64,000 bases of DNA, taken from positions 25,736,474-25,800,473 of the forward strand of contig OY288242.1 of assembly GCA_958450325.1 (NCBI GenBank), read 5' to 3'. The notes under the pieces are model-generated. The model was not told the DNA's origin, ran no database searches, and saw nothing but the letters and a program-made list of their open reading frames with translations. Below, piece by piece: positions 9,950 through 20,251 of the stretch; the first letter of the stretch is position 1; each line of letters begins with the position of its first letter. The stretch comes from Agrostemma githago (taxonomy: Eukaryota > Streptophyta > Magnoliopsida > Caryophyllales > Caryophyllaceae). A program made the position numbers and the translations under genes.

Positions 9950-11212
9950 CAAGGACTGGGTATAGTCTAAATGACACGGGTGTGCAACCGCTGCAACCAG
10001 GTATCTCACATCGCGTTCGTCAATTAGAGTGGGACGTTGATTATGGCCTCGCTCTCAAGAATCCTTTGAGTCCATACGAACTGCCTCAGAATGCGGTCCG
10101 GATAGATATGAATGGACCAATCAAGTGACAAGATCACTAGATACCGAGCCTGATTCTTCTTGGCTATCCTCGTCAACTTAGAAAGGAAGACCAAGCAACG
10201 TTCCACCTGATTAAAGGACCTCCATGGAATGTCCCAGTAAGTCTGGTTTATATCATGGCTCGGACTTATACACCTCTTCCTTGAGCTAACTTGACTGCTA
10301 CGGTACTTGTGCACGTCTAGGGGAGGCTCCATAATCGACAACCGCTCGTACAGCAAAACCTGTCAGGGCAAGGTTTATAAGTCTCCGCAAACGAAAGAAA
10401 GGACCACCGGAAGGCACTCGATCGAGTGCCAAGTTGACTCGATCGAGTGATCCCCTTAAAAACAGGCAGGAAGCCCTTTGTCATAGGAACTCGATCGAGT
10501 GTCAGGATTACTCGATCGAGTGACCCCTCTATACCTGGTCTCCGCGAAAAAAAAAGGCGCGAGACGTATACTTGCAAAAGACGACAACTACCCGTCAATT
10601 GTCTACCCGGGTCGACCTTTCTAGCATCGAGGTCCATGATAATCTCCCCAGTTATCAGCCAAGTTGGGCTATAAGCCGTCTCCATCTGGTCCACAACACC
10701 GAGTAGCCAAATTTGGCCCATGCACGAATCAACATCCATGCGCCCCTCAAAGGTATAGCAATACAGCATGCAAAAAGCAAAAGTCATGCTCCTGTGAGAA
10801 GCAATAATTCTCACGTCCTTTGCGTTCATGAATTTTTCAGCCAGGTCAAACAGAGACACTGGGTTCCCTTGCACCATCCGGTCGACCTCAGGATGAGACA
10901 GACCTAGAAATTCCCTCGATTTCCTCCTTGGGTCAGTTTAAAATGAAGAAATAGCAGGACGGGCAGCAGGACACCAACCGCCCACAATAGGTATTTCCTC
11001 AGGAAGAGGACATACCTCCCCCCGAGGGCACGCAAATACATGATGGGTCATATCCCAAAAAGATAAGGAAGCGTCTAAAAAATGTGAATCTACCTTAAGA
11101 CGCTGCAATCGGAACAAAGAAGAAATTCCTGTCTGATTGAGATGAATTTTCTCCTCATCCTTGAAGCTTCGAGACCACGCCTGTAGCAGTGTAGTAAATT
11201 CTCAATACCCAT
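9950..11212 (-). pseudogene. Antisense extra gene of Ogre-A (plant-mobile-domain-like), broken
   Basis: Homologous to the intact gene at 53858-55541. ATG at 11210-11212 (MGIENL...). Exon 1 runs to 10572, a GT-AG intron spans 10571-10360, and exon 2 starts at 10359 (VLLYERLS). Conserved blocks are FDLAEKFMNAKDVR, FAFCMLYCYTFEGRMD and SPTWLITGEII. It is broken by a frameshift in exon 1 (the MGIE start and the later blocks are in different frames), by a TAA at 10024-10026, and by the Ogre-1 insertion at 9949/9950. A TATA-like minus-strand tract near 11311-11318 lies about 100 bp upstream of the ATG. Antisense extra ORFs between integrase and 3' LTR are a known feature of Tat-lineage elements. 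Confidence 0.8.
10416..10521. repeat. Palindrome array in antisense-gene intron, Ogre-A
   Basis: Four copies of ACTCGATCGAGT at 10416, 10437, 10489 and 10510 (12 bp each), start spacing 21, 52 and 21 bp. All lie inside the intron 10360-10571. CCCCTTAAAAA lies between the two pairs. Confidence 0.95.
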
Positions 11213-11777
11213 AGCGGTTATTCGAATCTTTTTCTCGAGAATTTGAGGAATTTTGAAGTGAGAATATGAAGATGAGTGTGGAGATGCAAAAATGAAGCAG
11301 GAGGATCGCGTATATATACACAAAAACCCTGGACACCTCAACCTAATAGGTCGCCTCAGTCCACGCACCTGCGCACGCAGGCCCAATCCAAATTTTAGCA
11401 CTTCTTCAAACCCAATATAGGAATTGAGTCATCCCGAGCATTCATCTTCCATAAAAATTTCAAAAAATTTCAAAATATCAAATTTTTACTCCCCCAGCGG
11501 AAACCGAATCGGTGTCTCTCCTAAATGCTACATTCAAAATGTAATGTGTCTGCATAAAGGTACGCCCGGTACTCCGAAAGTAAGTTCAACTCCCCACAGA
11601 GCTATCCTAGATAACAGAACTCAGGTACGATTTCTATCTTGTGGCTGGCGAGCCCTTCACGCGAGTCTAACGGACTATAAACGACCCAACCGGAAGGCTG
11701 CCAGGTTGTAATCCTCGATTGACTTGGTGGCTACTCTGACTTTTGCCTTGTCAAAGCCTCAGTCAGAGTGGGGGCTC
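11213..11777 (+). other. 3' UTR and polypurine tract of Ogre-A
   Basis: Noncoding. The block from about 11430 to 11760 is conserved at 52505-52680 and 58160-58660 in the other two Ogre copies (for example GGCTGGCGAGCCCTTCACGC). The polypurine tract CAGAGTGGGGGCTC ends at 11777, directly before the LTR start. Confidence 0.75.
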
Positions 11778-12178
11778 TGTAGACACCCGCATTTTGACTG
11801 CTTGTGTCTATAGTAGTCTCCATGAAAACACCCGATGATGATCGGACGTTAACATGCATTAATACACTCAAATACGGGACTCTGAATCAATGGTATCCGA
11901 CGTGGGTACTTAGCGGAGTACAAATCTCTCAAAACCGACCTCAAATTCAGACTCAGTGAGTTGTTTCCAATAAAATAAAGCTACTTTAAGCCAAAACCGC
12001 CACCGGGGGCAAAACCGTCTTTTGCAAACGAGTCAAAACTCGGTCAAATTCGAAACCCGAGAATGAAACAAGCCATAATCGCATCCCAATACGCATTCAA
12101 ATCCAAGTCAAACAAGATCAAATCTTTCCTTGTTAAACCAGGATTTTGCTCCGGGTCGCCTAATGGCGCTCGATGGTC

Positions 12179-12264
12179 ACTCGATCGAGTGACCCCCTAA
12201 AAAACAATCATAAGCCTTTTCCTGGCGCAGTCGATCAAGTCCAGCAAGGGGCACTCGATCGAGT
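12179..12264. repeat. Palindrome array upstream of TATA, Ogre-A LTR
   Basis: Clear copies at 12179 and 12253 and a degenerate one (AGTCGATCAAGT) at 12229, followed 24 bp later by the TATA box. Confidence 0.85.
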
Positions 12265-12287
12265 GACCTAAACGGGGGGGCAAACTC

Positions 12288-12295
12288 TATAAATA
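12288..12295 (+). promoter_or_regulatory. TATA box of Ogre-A LTR
   Basis: CTATAAATACCCCCC, a close match to the TATA regions of the Ogre-1 and Ogre-D LTRs and to that of the antisense gene at 53759. Confidence 0.75.
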
Positions 12296-13290
12296 CCCCC
12301 CTTACACCACCATTTTGAGGATCCTTTTTTCAATCCTTTTCCTTCACCTCTTTTGCATCTTCATACACTTTGCACACAAAGTCATTTCCCGAGACCCTAC
12401 CTCACCAAAACCGAGAACGTTCTTCTCCCTAATCACATACCGTAACTCACCCTACATACTCGAATCACTCTCATGCCTACGATGACACTAACGAGCCCAT
12501 ATCCCAAGACTATTAACATGTAGGTTGAGAGTGTCAAATCCCCATTTTCTAATCTTTTAACTTTTTTGTATATTTGTAAACTAACTACTAACATTTAAGT
12601 TATCTCATCTAACATTTAATTTCCGTTCCTAACATCTAATATTTAATTTCCGTTACTAATATCTAACATTTAGTTTATGCTTTTACTTTTTGCTATACTA
12701 ATACCGTGTATACTATTATATTATAATAATATTTTCAAAATTGATTCGAGCAAACATCTGATGATGCTAAATCGAGCGTCATAGGCCTTAAATGCCAAAC
12801 TATGACGCCGAAACGCAAAGGCCCTAATGTTTGTAACGACAAATCAAACTTTCCGATCGAGTACATTCTATAATTAATGATGCTTAAAGTCCGTATAGCC
12901 CCCAAACAGGCCGCACCAGAGGTGGCGCCCCATTATTGAGGCGTGCCGCCCCAGGCGCTTGAGGGTCAGGGCGCCTTATGTCGTGCGCCTGACCCGTCGG
13001 GTTATAACGCGATCGTTATAACTCGTTATCGAGCGTATTTGATATCACTTTCAAATGTCGCTCTAAATGCCCGATGTCGATTTCGTAATCGAATATCGCG
13101 CGTAAAGAGCCATCGAGGATCGAATTAACATGAAACCCGATGACGTCAAACCGTTCCGTCGTATGGTCCATAAGAACCAACAACGAAGTTGTGACACGGA
13201 GGGGTCCGATATTTATGTTAGTTCTACTATCTCCGATTCAAATCATGAAATTGGGTTGTTTAAAAGCACATTTCACCCGATACAAGGGGC

Positions 13291-13397
13291 ACTCGATCGA
13301 GTGTCTGGGTCACTTGATCGAGTCACCCCCTTAAAAAGGGGCAAGAATTTTTTCGTCAAGAGCACTCGACTGAGTCCACCTAATGACTCGATCGAGT
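13291..13397. repeat. Palindrome array downstream of TATA, Ogre-A LTR
   Basis: Four copies (13291, 13312, 13364, 13386; two with one substitution), spacing 21, 52 and 22 bp, with CCCCCTTAAAAA between the pairs. Confidence 0.92.
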
Positions 13398-14515
13398 GAC
13401 CTCTTACAAACCTCCAACGAGGACCAAAAGATGATACAAAGCTCCGTCGAGTTATATTCCCGATACTAAGTCGATACGTGCCAAATCAATCACGTATTCC
13501 TCTTCTAAAACCCACATCTTACATTGTTTCTAATTTATCATCATCCCGTTTCTTTACGACTTTGAGTGACGTCTCAAACAACTAATCTTATATCGACGGC
13601 TCTATAGTCATATCCAATGTTCGATAAGTCGAGGCAATCCTATTTCACTAGGATAAGTCGGAACAAGACCCCGAGGCCCGGGGATCAAGCTAGCACTACG
13701 CTTTGATCTCGTGCACTAACGCATACTAAAGGCTTTGTCCTCCGGTCAGTACACAACATAATGCGTAAGTGACCGGAGTTCATCCGATCATTTGATTTAC
13801 GGTTTCGATATACATTTTATATTTACGGGTCCGTTTATAGTTTACGTCGTTGCTAATCCGTTCAATATTTTTACGATTTGTTCAAGTATTGTGAATTCTG
13901 GGTTGTATTCCGCCCGTGTAACTGGTAATCTATATTTCAAGTTCTTTTGCTTTACTTGTTTGGCAATTCATCGTTATCAAATGAACCCACATGCTAAAAC
14001 AACTTTGACATATTTAAGATGCATTAAATGACACAGCAAAACACAATTTCACATGCGTAGCTTAAAACAATGTTTTCATATCATTTCATCGTCTTACTAA
14101 CACGCGTACAACACCGATCGATCTTAGTAGAGGCCGCTAAGTACGGGAGGGTTTGGGTGTCCTTCGTGGACTTCCCAACACGTACCTTCACCCCTTACTC
14201 AGAACCTTCGGTTTCCAGATGCCCAAAACCATTGGCAACGAGAGTCATTCGATATACGATATTCGGTAATTGGACATCAGTATCATTATGTAAAGGAACG
14301 AACCCCCGCAAGCTCTAGTACTAAGGCGGGCCGTGCTTTGAACACGATATGCCTAAGTACATAGTGGGTTCGAACGGGTCCGAACTCCCACAAAGTTCGG
14401 TGGTGACTCCAACTTTGATTTAAATTTCAATCCGAGAACAATCTCACCACTAGATTCATTCGCCTACCTAAACCAGCGCGTGGCCGCGTCGGGGTGAAAC
14501 TAAGTCATGTCCACA

Positions 14516-15284
14516 CTCTAATTGAGGAGTTAAAAGGTTTGTGGGATAACGGGGTTTACATGTACGATGTGTCGAAGAAAAGTAGTTTCAATCTAAGGGT
14601 AGCATTAACTTGGACCATATCAACGACTTTCCAGCGTACAGGATGTTGTCTGGTTGGAGTACGACGGGTTACCGTGCTTGCCCTTACCGTCAAGTGAAGG
14701 ATCAAAGCTCGTTTTGGCTATAAAAAAATAGTTGGAAGGTGTGTTGGTTTGACTGTCACAAACAGTTTCTACCTTCTGAACATCCATTTAGACATAACTG
14801 TAAGAGTTTTCTAAAGAAGAGACCCAATGATAGTAGGACCGCTTGTAATAGGTTATCAGACGATGAGATATGGGCATACGTTCAAATATATCCTACAATA
14901 GTACACGCTACCCACCAACAATTGAAGAAGTTGAAGGACAAGAAGGAAGGTTGGTGGAAGCAAAGCATATTTTGGAAGCTTCCATACTGGAACACTATGC
15001 TAATTAAACACAACCTCGATGTTATGCATATCGAGGAGAACTTCTTTGAGCAGCTTATCAACACTATTATGGATGTACCAAACAAGAAAACGTTCGGATC
15101 AAAAGGCAAAGCGGACTTCAAAGAATTGTGTCTTGGGCGACCCAAATCATCGTCGTTCGTTCTGGAAAAAAATGAAAGGAAGCCTTTGTGCGACTGGGTA
15201 TCTGGGTTGAAGTTCCCAGATGGTTACTCATCAGACGTGTCTAGGTTTGTAGACCATTCAAAGTTGATTTTGCACGGGATGTAA
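14516..15284 (+). pseudogene. CACTA (En/Spm-type) transposase remnant, Transposase_21 region
   Basis: The open part 14739-15284 (181 residues) has the block FWKLPYWNTMLIKHNLDVMH followed by IEENFFEQLINTIMDV, which is diagnostic of the TNP2/Transposase_21 family of plant CACTA elements. Sequence 14516-14738 is the same protein further upstream, with stops: EELKGLWDNGVYMYD, then a SGWS-like stretch, then a HKQFLPSEHPFRHN block. The N-terminal part is missing because Ogre-A is inserted at 14515/14516. The catalytic function is lost. Confidence 0.85.
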
Positions 15285-15299
15285 ATTCATGAGTGTCAC

Positions 15300-15990
15300 G
15301 TGTTTATGGCGTGCTTGTTGACAGTAGCATTAAAACAGTTGGTGCCTATAAACACCTTGAATGCAATAACAGAGAATAGTCAGTTCTTCCATGATTTGTG
15401 TTCCCACACCATTTCAATGGACTCCATTAATCGGTTGGAGACCAACATTGCCGAGATCCTTTGCAAGTTGGAGAAAATATTTCCTCCTTCATTCTTCAAC
15501 TCCATGGAGCATCTACCACTGCAGTTGTTGTATGCAACAAAGGTCGACAGTTCAGTTCAGTACCGTTGGATGTACCCATTTGAAAGATGACATCCAAAAC
15601 TCCCATTAATATGAATTATTGGCGAATAATGATCATATTTTTGATATTTTACTACCAGCATTTTGCAGGTTCCTTAACCATTTGAAAAAAAAATTGGGAA
15701 CAAAGCGCGGGTTGAATGATCAATATGCAACGCATATTTGTTAGAGAGACGTCAAATTTCTATTCCGATCCTTCTGCTTCGAAGATCATATTGACATGAA
15801 AGCCAAAGACCTTCATGTTGGTGTGCCTGAAAGTGAAGAACATCAGAAGAAGCTAGAACCATTTCAGAATGACATGGGCAACAACACTTGGAAATGCAAG
15901 GAGTGATGGTTGATTGATGTTGAGTATAAGCAGGCACACACATACGTTTTAAGAAACTGTGGCACTATCATTCGACCGTACGAGGAGTAA
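15300..15990 (+). pseudogene. CACTA transposase remnant, DUF4218 region
   Basis: The frame 15300-15590 carries CKLEKIFPPSFFNSMEHLPL and ends RWMYPFER, the signature of DUF4218, which follows Transposase_21 in CACTA transposases. After a stop, 15770-15990 still reads as the protein's continuation: an FEDHIDMKAKDL block, then AHTYVLRNCGTIIRPYEE, the usual end of this domain. At least two frameshifts or stops lie between. Confidence 0.8.
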
Positions 15991-16389
15991 GTGACTCACG
16001 TATTGTACCCTCCTCATTATTACTGACATTATAAAGAATTAACTACAACTTGTAATTAATTCGGGAAATTCGAGGCATTTATCATGAGCGAACACGCAGA
16101 AGTGAAAACATTTGCCGACGTTTGGGGTCAAATATGAGTCATTGTTTCCCACATGGCTACGTAATCTAGTATGTTGAAATGATATTTGTATTAACTAAAT
16201 AAATTTTCCCTTAGTTGTATATAGGTCTCACATGAACTTAAAATGTTCCTTAAAGTATTTTACTTTTACAAAAGCCTGAAGCATTGGAGATCCCCTCGTA
16301 AGACCTCTAGAGACTGACCTTCTTCACAAGTTAAGACTTAGAAGCGATATTCAATTAACAGTTACAAGTTTCGTGCTTTCAAAGAGGGT
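15991..16389 (+). other. Degenerate CACTA sequence between domains
   Basis: No open frame. A GTAAGT at 15987-15992 could be an old splice donor; scattered words resemble the linker between the DUF4218 and DUF4216 regions. Otherwise nothing supportable. Confidence 0.35.
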
Positions 16390-17050
16390 GTGGACGCTCC
16401 AAAATCGATAATAAGTAACAGCGTCTTTGTGAGTTCTACCGATGGATCCGAATATTATGGAACCCTGGTTGAGGTGATTGAGCTCGACTACTATGACAGG
16501 GACACTAGTTGCAAGGCCTTATTATTCAAATGTGATTGGATCGACAACTCCGATGGAATCAATGTTCATGAGTTATACAAACTTGTGGATGTCGATCTAT
16601 CGAGAAAACTACGGGGGCACAATTCTTTTGTGTTAGCATATCAAGTTGATCAAGTTTGTTACGCACCTTATCCAAAGGGGAAAAAATACAAATTGGTCAG
16701 CGGTGTTTAAGATTAGGGCATGATCACAAGTTGACAATCCTATCATCGACGATGATGTCTACCAAGAGGATGTGGTTGCTAACAATCAACCAATATCATC
16801 TATTGTGATAGAAGACAATGACGACATCAATGAGGAAGAATATGAAGTTTACGTTGTTGGTGCTGAAGGAGAGGATGAGGAATTTTTAGATTGGATTGCT
16901 CCTGAGGGGAGAGGCTGAGGAAGAGTTGATCATTGATGAAGATGACGAGGTGAGGTTGATAGTGAATGGGATGACGATGAGGACGGGGAATAAGGTTTCA
17001 TTGAAGCACATACCGATGCGGAGAGTGATAGTGATGATAATTAGAGTAAC
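16390..17050 (+). pseudogene. CACTA transposase remnant, DUF4216 region and acidic tail
   Basis: The frame 16390-16710 (106 residues) shows YYGTLVEVIELDY, LLFKCDWID and FVLAYQVDQVCYAPYP, which are the DUF4216 motifs at the C-terminal end of many CACTA transposases. From about 16735 to 17045 the sequence codes Asp/Glu-rich stretches in shifting frames, typical of the acidic tail. It belongs with 14516-15990. Confidence 0.8.
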
Positions 17051-17126
17051 TGTAGTTCTTCGTAATTTATTTAGGGTGGTACTTTTTTATACTTCAAGTT
17101 TACTCAATTATACTTCAAAATTACTA

Positions 17127-17216
17127 CTCCCTCGAGTCTGAATGATCTTCCCCTTTCTTTAATATATGTGAGGTATATTTTAATCAAAGGAGAAGATCAT
17201 TCAGACTCGGAGGGAG
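17127..17216. mobile_element. Stowaway-type MITE (90 bp)
   Basis: Terminal inverted repeats start CTCCCTC on one side and CTCCCTCCGAG on the other (reverse complement of 17216 leftwards) and pair over about 30 bp with one indel. The target duplication is TA (17125-17126 and 17217-17218), the hallmark of Stowaway/Tc1-mariner MITEs. The element is nearly all terminal repeat. Confidence 0.88.
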
Positions 17217-17218
17217 TA

Positions 17219-17285
17219 CCATATCCTTCTCATTTCCCCCTCCCCACCCATCACCACCTAATTAAATTTCTAGAGAGATAAAATT
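17219..17285. other. Spacer
   Basis: AT-rich, nothing recognised. Confidence 0.3.
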
Positions 17286-17610
17286 TCACAACTCAATTGC
17301 ATCAAGGTTCTTTGAAAAAAATCCTAATTTGCGATGATTCAAGTACAAATTAAGGTTAGAAATTTCAAATTAAATTGCACTAATTTGGGTTTTTCGAAAA
17401 GTCTTCATTTGCGATAATGCAAGTAGAAACTGAGGTTAGGAAATTCAAATCAATTGCATAGGTTCGTCGGAAAAGTCCTAATTTGCGATGAATTTGAAAT
17501 CAATTGCACCAATTAGGGTTCTTCGGAAAAGTACTAATTTGCGATGAATTTCAAATCAATTCCACCAATTAGTGTTTTTTCAAAAAAATCCTCATTTGCG
17601 ATTATACAAG
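17286..17610. repeat. Degenerate tandem repeat, possible CACTA subterminal repeats
   Basis: About five diverged units built on CAATTGCA, a GGTTCTTCGGAAAAGT-like word and CTAATTTGCGATG recur at intervals of roughly 60-100 bp. Short direct repeats next to a CACTA gene suggest the subterminal repeats of that transposon, but no CACTA terminus is visible. Confidence 0.55.
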
Positions 17611-19390
17611 AACCCTAAATAATTAATTAACATTAATTAGCCCTAATTTTCAATCAATTAATTATAAAATTTTTATATGATAAAATATCAATTATCGAAC
17701 TATGATCCATAGTGAATTCGTAAATAATGATTGATCAATTTATATTATGGATGAGGTTTAAGTAAAGAGTTTTGAAGAAAAAGTTGGTTTAGAATAGAAT
17801 TAAAACAATGGGAGTTCTTTGTTTTTTTTGGTAAAATGTGAATTATATACTAATCAAATGTACAGATTACAAGTGGTGAGTACAAAATTTAAGCTTGAGC
17901 GCCCCGCTACAGGTCACCAACAGCAAGTTACTAATACAACTAGTGTATACCCCGTGCATGTATGCACGGTATTTATAGAATTTTAATATTTTAAGTTAAT
18001 TATTTATACAAAGTAGATTTTAATTTAGCAACCTGATAATTTTTCACGATTCTATCATTGTATTTGGATAATAATAAAATAACTTGAAATTGCAACCTCG
18101 ACTAATATCATGAAATATGTAGTACAAAAAAATTATTATCTTAATTGTTGTTAGAAATTTAAGCGACTATATTTCTACAATTTATTTGTATCAATACACC
18201 CGTTGTTAGTTTTTAAATATTTAACCCGTAAGAATTTTTATATGATAATTGAGTGTGATTCTTCCTCATTTGTTCTATTGATTTTGTCCAAATTGAGAGT
18301 TTAAAATTTAGGCGAGAAAAGTTTTGAGATTTTTTTTTCTCTTAGTTAGTAGAGATTGATAGCTTAAAATTTTGGTGCGAAAAGTTTTGAGAATTTTTAT
18401 TTTCTTACTTAATAGACTATTACAATATTTAATTACAATCAAATATCAGTCATGATTATTACAAAAATAAAACGTATTTTCGTTGGTATATATACCGTCT
18501 GTATTTAGTATACACTGGTGCAAATAACAGAGATTGTAAAATATACTGTTAACAAAATTTCAGTATTACATAACCAAAGCAGTTAAGGCCCAAATATGAG
18601 TCCAATATGAATAGGCGGAAAAATTATAGGGGTGGTTAATCTCTTAGTAGCAAGGAGATTTTATGGTATATAAAATATAAAATTAGATGGTACTGTCAAT
18701 TAATCAATCAATTAATTAGTATGATATATAGAAAAAGATTTATACTATTTTATGGTATAACAAAAATGATAGCATCTACTCTATTAATTATATTAATATA
18801 CTATTTTATGATAGTATCTTTTAAACATATAGTTATTGATCGCAGTTAACATGCATGGGTAATTTAGATATAAGCCCAACCAATATATATTAAATAATCC
18901 AAAAGTAAGCCCATATGGTAGGCCCGTATGTGATTAGGCGGGAAAATTTGGAGATTTGTTATTTCGTTAGTGGAAAATGGAGATTTTCCTTAATTAAATT
19001 ATTGGAGTCTATAGCTTTAGGATTAATTTAGTGATATTGAAACAATGAGATATTATGGTGTAGTGGTAGAGAATAAGTACTATATATCTAAGGTCAAGGG
19101 TTCGATTCGCATATAACCCATTTCACTTGCGTTACTAGTTCCTTTTTTTTGTAGTGGATAACTTTAGGCGGGAAAAATTGGAGTATTGTTATTTGGTTAG
19201 TGGAAAGGGGGATTTATAAAATACCCCATTTTCGAAGCCACTCCCTTTCGATTCTATTAGTGTTGTTAGTGACTTTACTTATGATTCTCCTCTTAGCTTG
19301 CCTTATTATCTCGTCAACGACCAGGCTCGGGTTCTTCAGCTGGGATTGTGTTCTAGCCGAGTTCCGCTGGGACCAGATTTCATAGTGACA
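17611..19390. other. AT-rich intergenic debris
   Basis: No coding potential. It contains a dyad CCGTGCATGTATGCACGG (17952-17969) of the kind common in plant repeats, and three diverged copies of a GGCGGGAAAA...TTAGTGG...GGAGATTT module at about 18613-18662, 18937-18985 and 19168-19213. The last 190 bp before 19391 have a few coding-like stretches that I cannot assign. Confidence 0.4.
19050..19112 (+). repeat. Pol III-box fragment (tRNA pseudogene or SINE head)
   Basis: TGGTGTAGTGGTAGAGA (19056-19072) resembles a tRNA A box and GGTTCGATTC (19099-19108) a B box, with plausible spacing. The flanking bases do not form an acceptor stem, so this is a decayed tRNA or a SINE head, not a working tRNA. 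Confidence 0.5.
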
Positions 19391-20251
19391 CGCAGTTCAC
19401 GCAACAGCAGACGCTTTATAAATAATGATATTCCTATCCAAGCTGCCCCTTACAATCCTTCGTAGGTTGAGTCTGCACCACTTTTCCACTACAGTAATGA
19501 TTCTATTACTATACGGACATTCAAAGAAAAGGTGGTTCGCTGTTTCAGTATCATTTTCACAAACGCAGCATCTGTCACTATTACTGCAGCCGAGCTCAAA
19601 CAGCCTGCTTCGCAAGTTCAAGCTGTTGTGTTGAATAAGCCAAGTAATTACAGCATGTCTTGGTACGTTCCATTCATTCCGGACGGAGGCATACCAGTTA
19701 ACAGTTGGGTTATTACCCCGAATCCAATCGTATCCCTTTTTAATTGTGTAATTATTAACATCTCCCTGCCACTTATTCTCGACGTAGCCATGCTTTAGTC
19801 GCTCTTTGATTTTGCACACATTTTTCCAAGCCCATGGGGCTGACGGTGGAGGTGTATATTCAATCCAATCACTACCTTTGAGATAGATATGGTTAATCCA
19901 TCGTACCCATAGCATGTCAGCCTTCCCATAAATCCAGTTCACAAGCTTACCAATTGCAGCAATATTCATAGTTTCCGCCCTCTTAATGCTGAGCCCTCCT
20001 TCACGTTTATGCATAGTTACTGTCTCCCAGCTCACCAAAGGGACACGGTGGTAATCTGTTCCTCCGTCCCACTGGTAGTTTCTGCAAATGGCTTCAACTC
20101 TTATTATGACCCCTTTAGGAAGTAAGAAGATACTTACCCGATAGGAGTGGAGTGTATTCAGAACGGAGTTAATGATAACCAGTCTCCCGGTATATGAAAG
20201 TTTCCTAGCGCCGATGCTTCGTATTCTGGTCACCATCCTCTCAATAAGCAA
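19391..20251 (-). pseudogene. LINE ORF2 C-terminal part with zf-RVT domain
   Basis: The 284-residue frame 19397-20251 continues the reverse transcriptase ORF. It has the post-RT region of plant L1-type LINEs: SYTGRLVIINSVLNTLHSY, KREGGLSI, WIYGKADMLWVRWI, then the zf-RVT region (ITWLIQHNSLNLRSRLF, CCVCENDTETANHLFFECPY). It starts 11 bp inside the upstream frame in another register, so a frameshift separates the two. The LINE 3' tail is not obvious. Confidence 0.85.

Larger units (their letters stand above)
9950..14515 (+). mobile_element. Ogre-A: 3' part of an Ogre/Tat retrotransposon
   Basis: Contains the broken antisense gene (9950-11212, minus), a conserved 3' UTR, a polypurine tract and a full 3' LTR (11778-14515). 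The element points right; its gag-pol lies left of the Ogre-1 insertion, outside the window. Its right end cuts a CACTA transposase remnant at 14515/14516; the expected target duplication is CTCTA (14516-14520). Confidence 0.85.
11778..14515 (+). repeat. 3' LTR of Ogre-A (2738 bp)
   Basis: Starts TGTAGACACCCGC after a polypurine tract and ends CATGTCCACA at 14515. The border is fixed by the LTR of Ogre-C, which ends in the same ATGTCCACA (plus-strand 21226). Contains a TATA box at 12288-12295, one palindrome array upstream of it (12179-12264), a 'ggcgcc' cluster (about 12910-12990) and a second palindrome array downstream (13291-13397). Short open frames inside it are not conserved in the other LTR copies. 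Confidence 0.88.

Noticed and set aside
11424..11711. 95-codon plus-strand frame in the Ogre-A 3' UTR
   Set aside because: The block is conserved as nucleotide sequence in the other Ogre copies, but the frame is not.
14070..14318. 82-codon frame in the Ogre-A LTR
   Set aside because: Lies in the block shared by all Ogre LTRs; the shared similarity is at DNA level and the frame is not conserved.
19050..19112. Functional tRNA gene
   Set aside because: A and B boxes are present but no acceptor stem or convincing anticodon arm.
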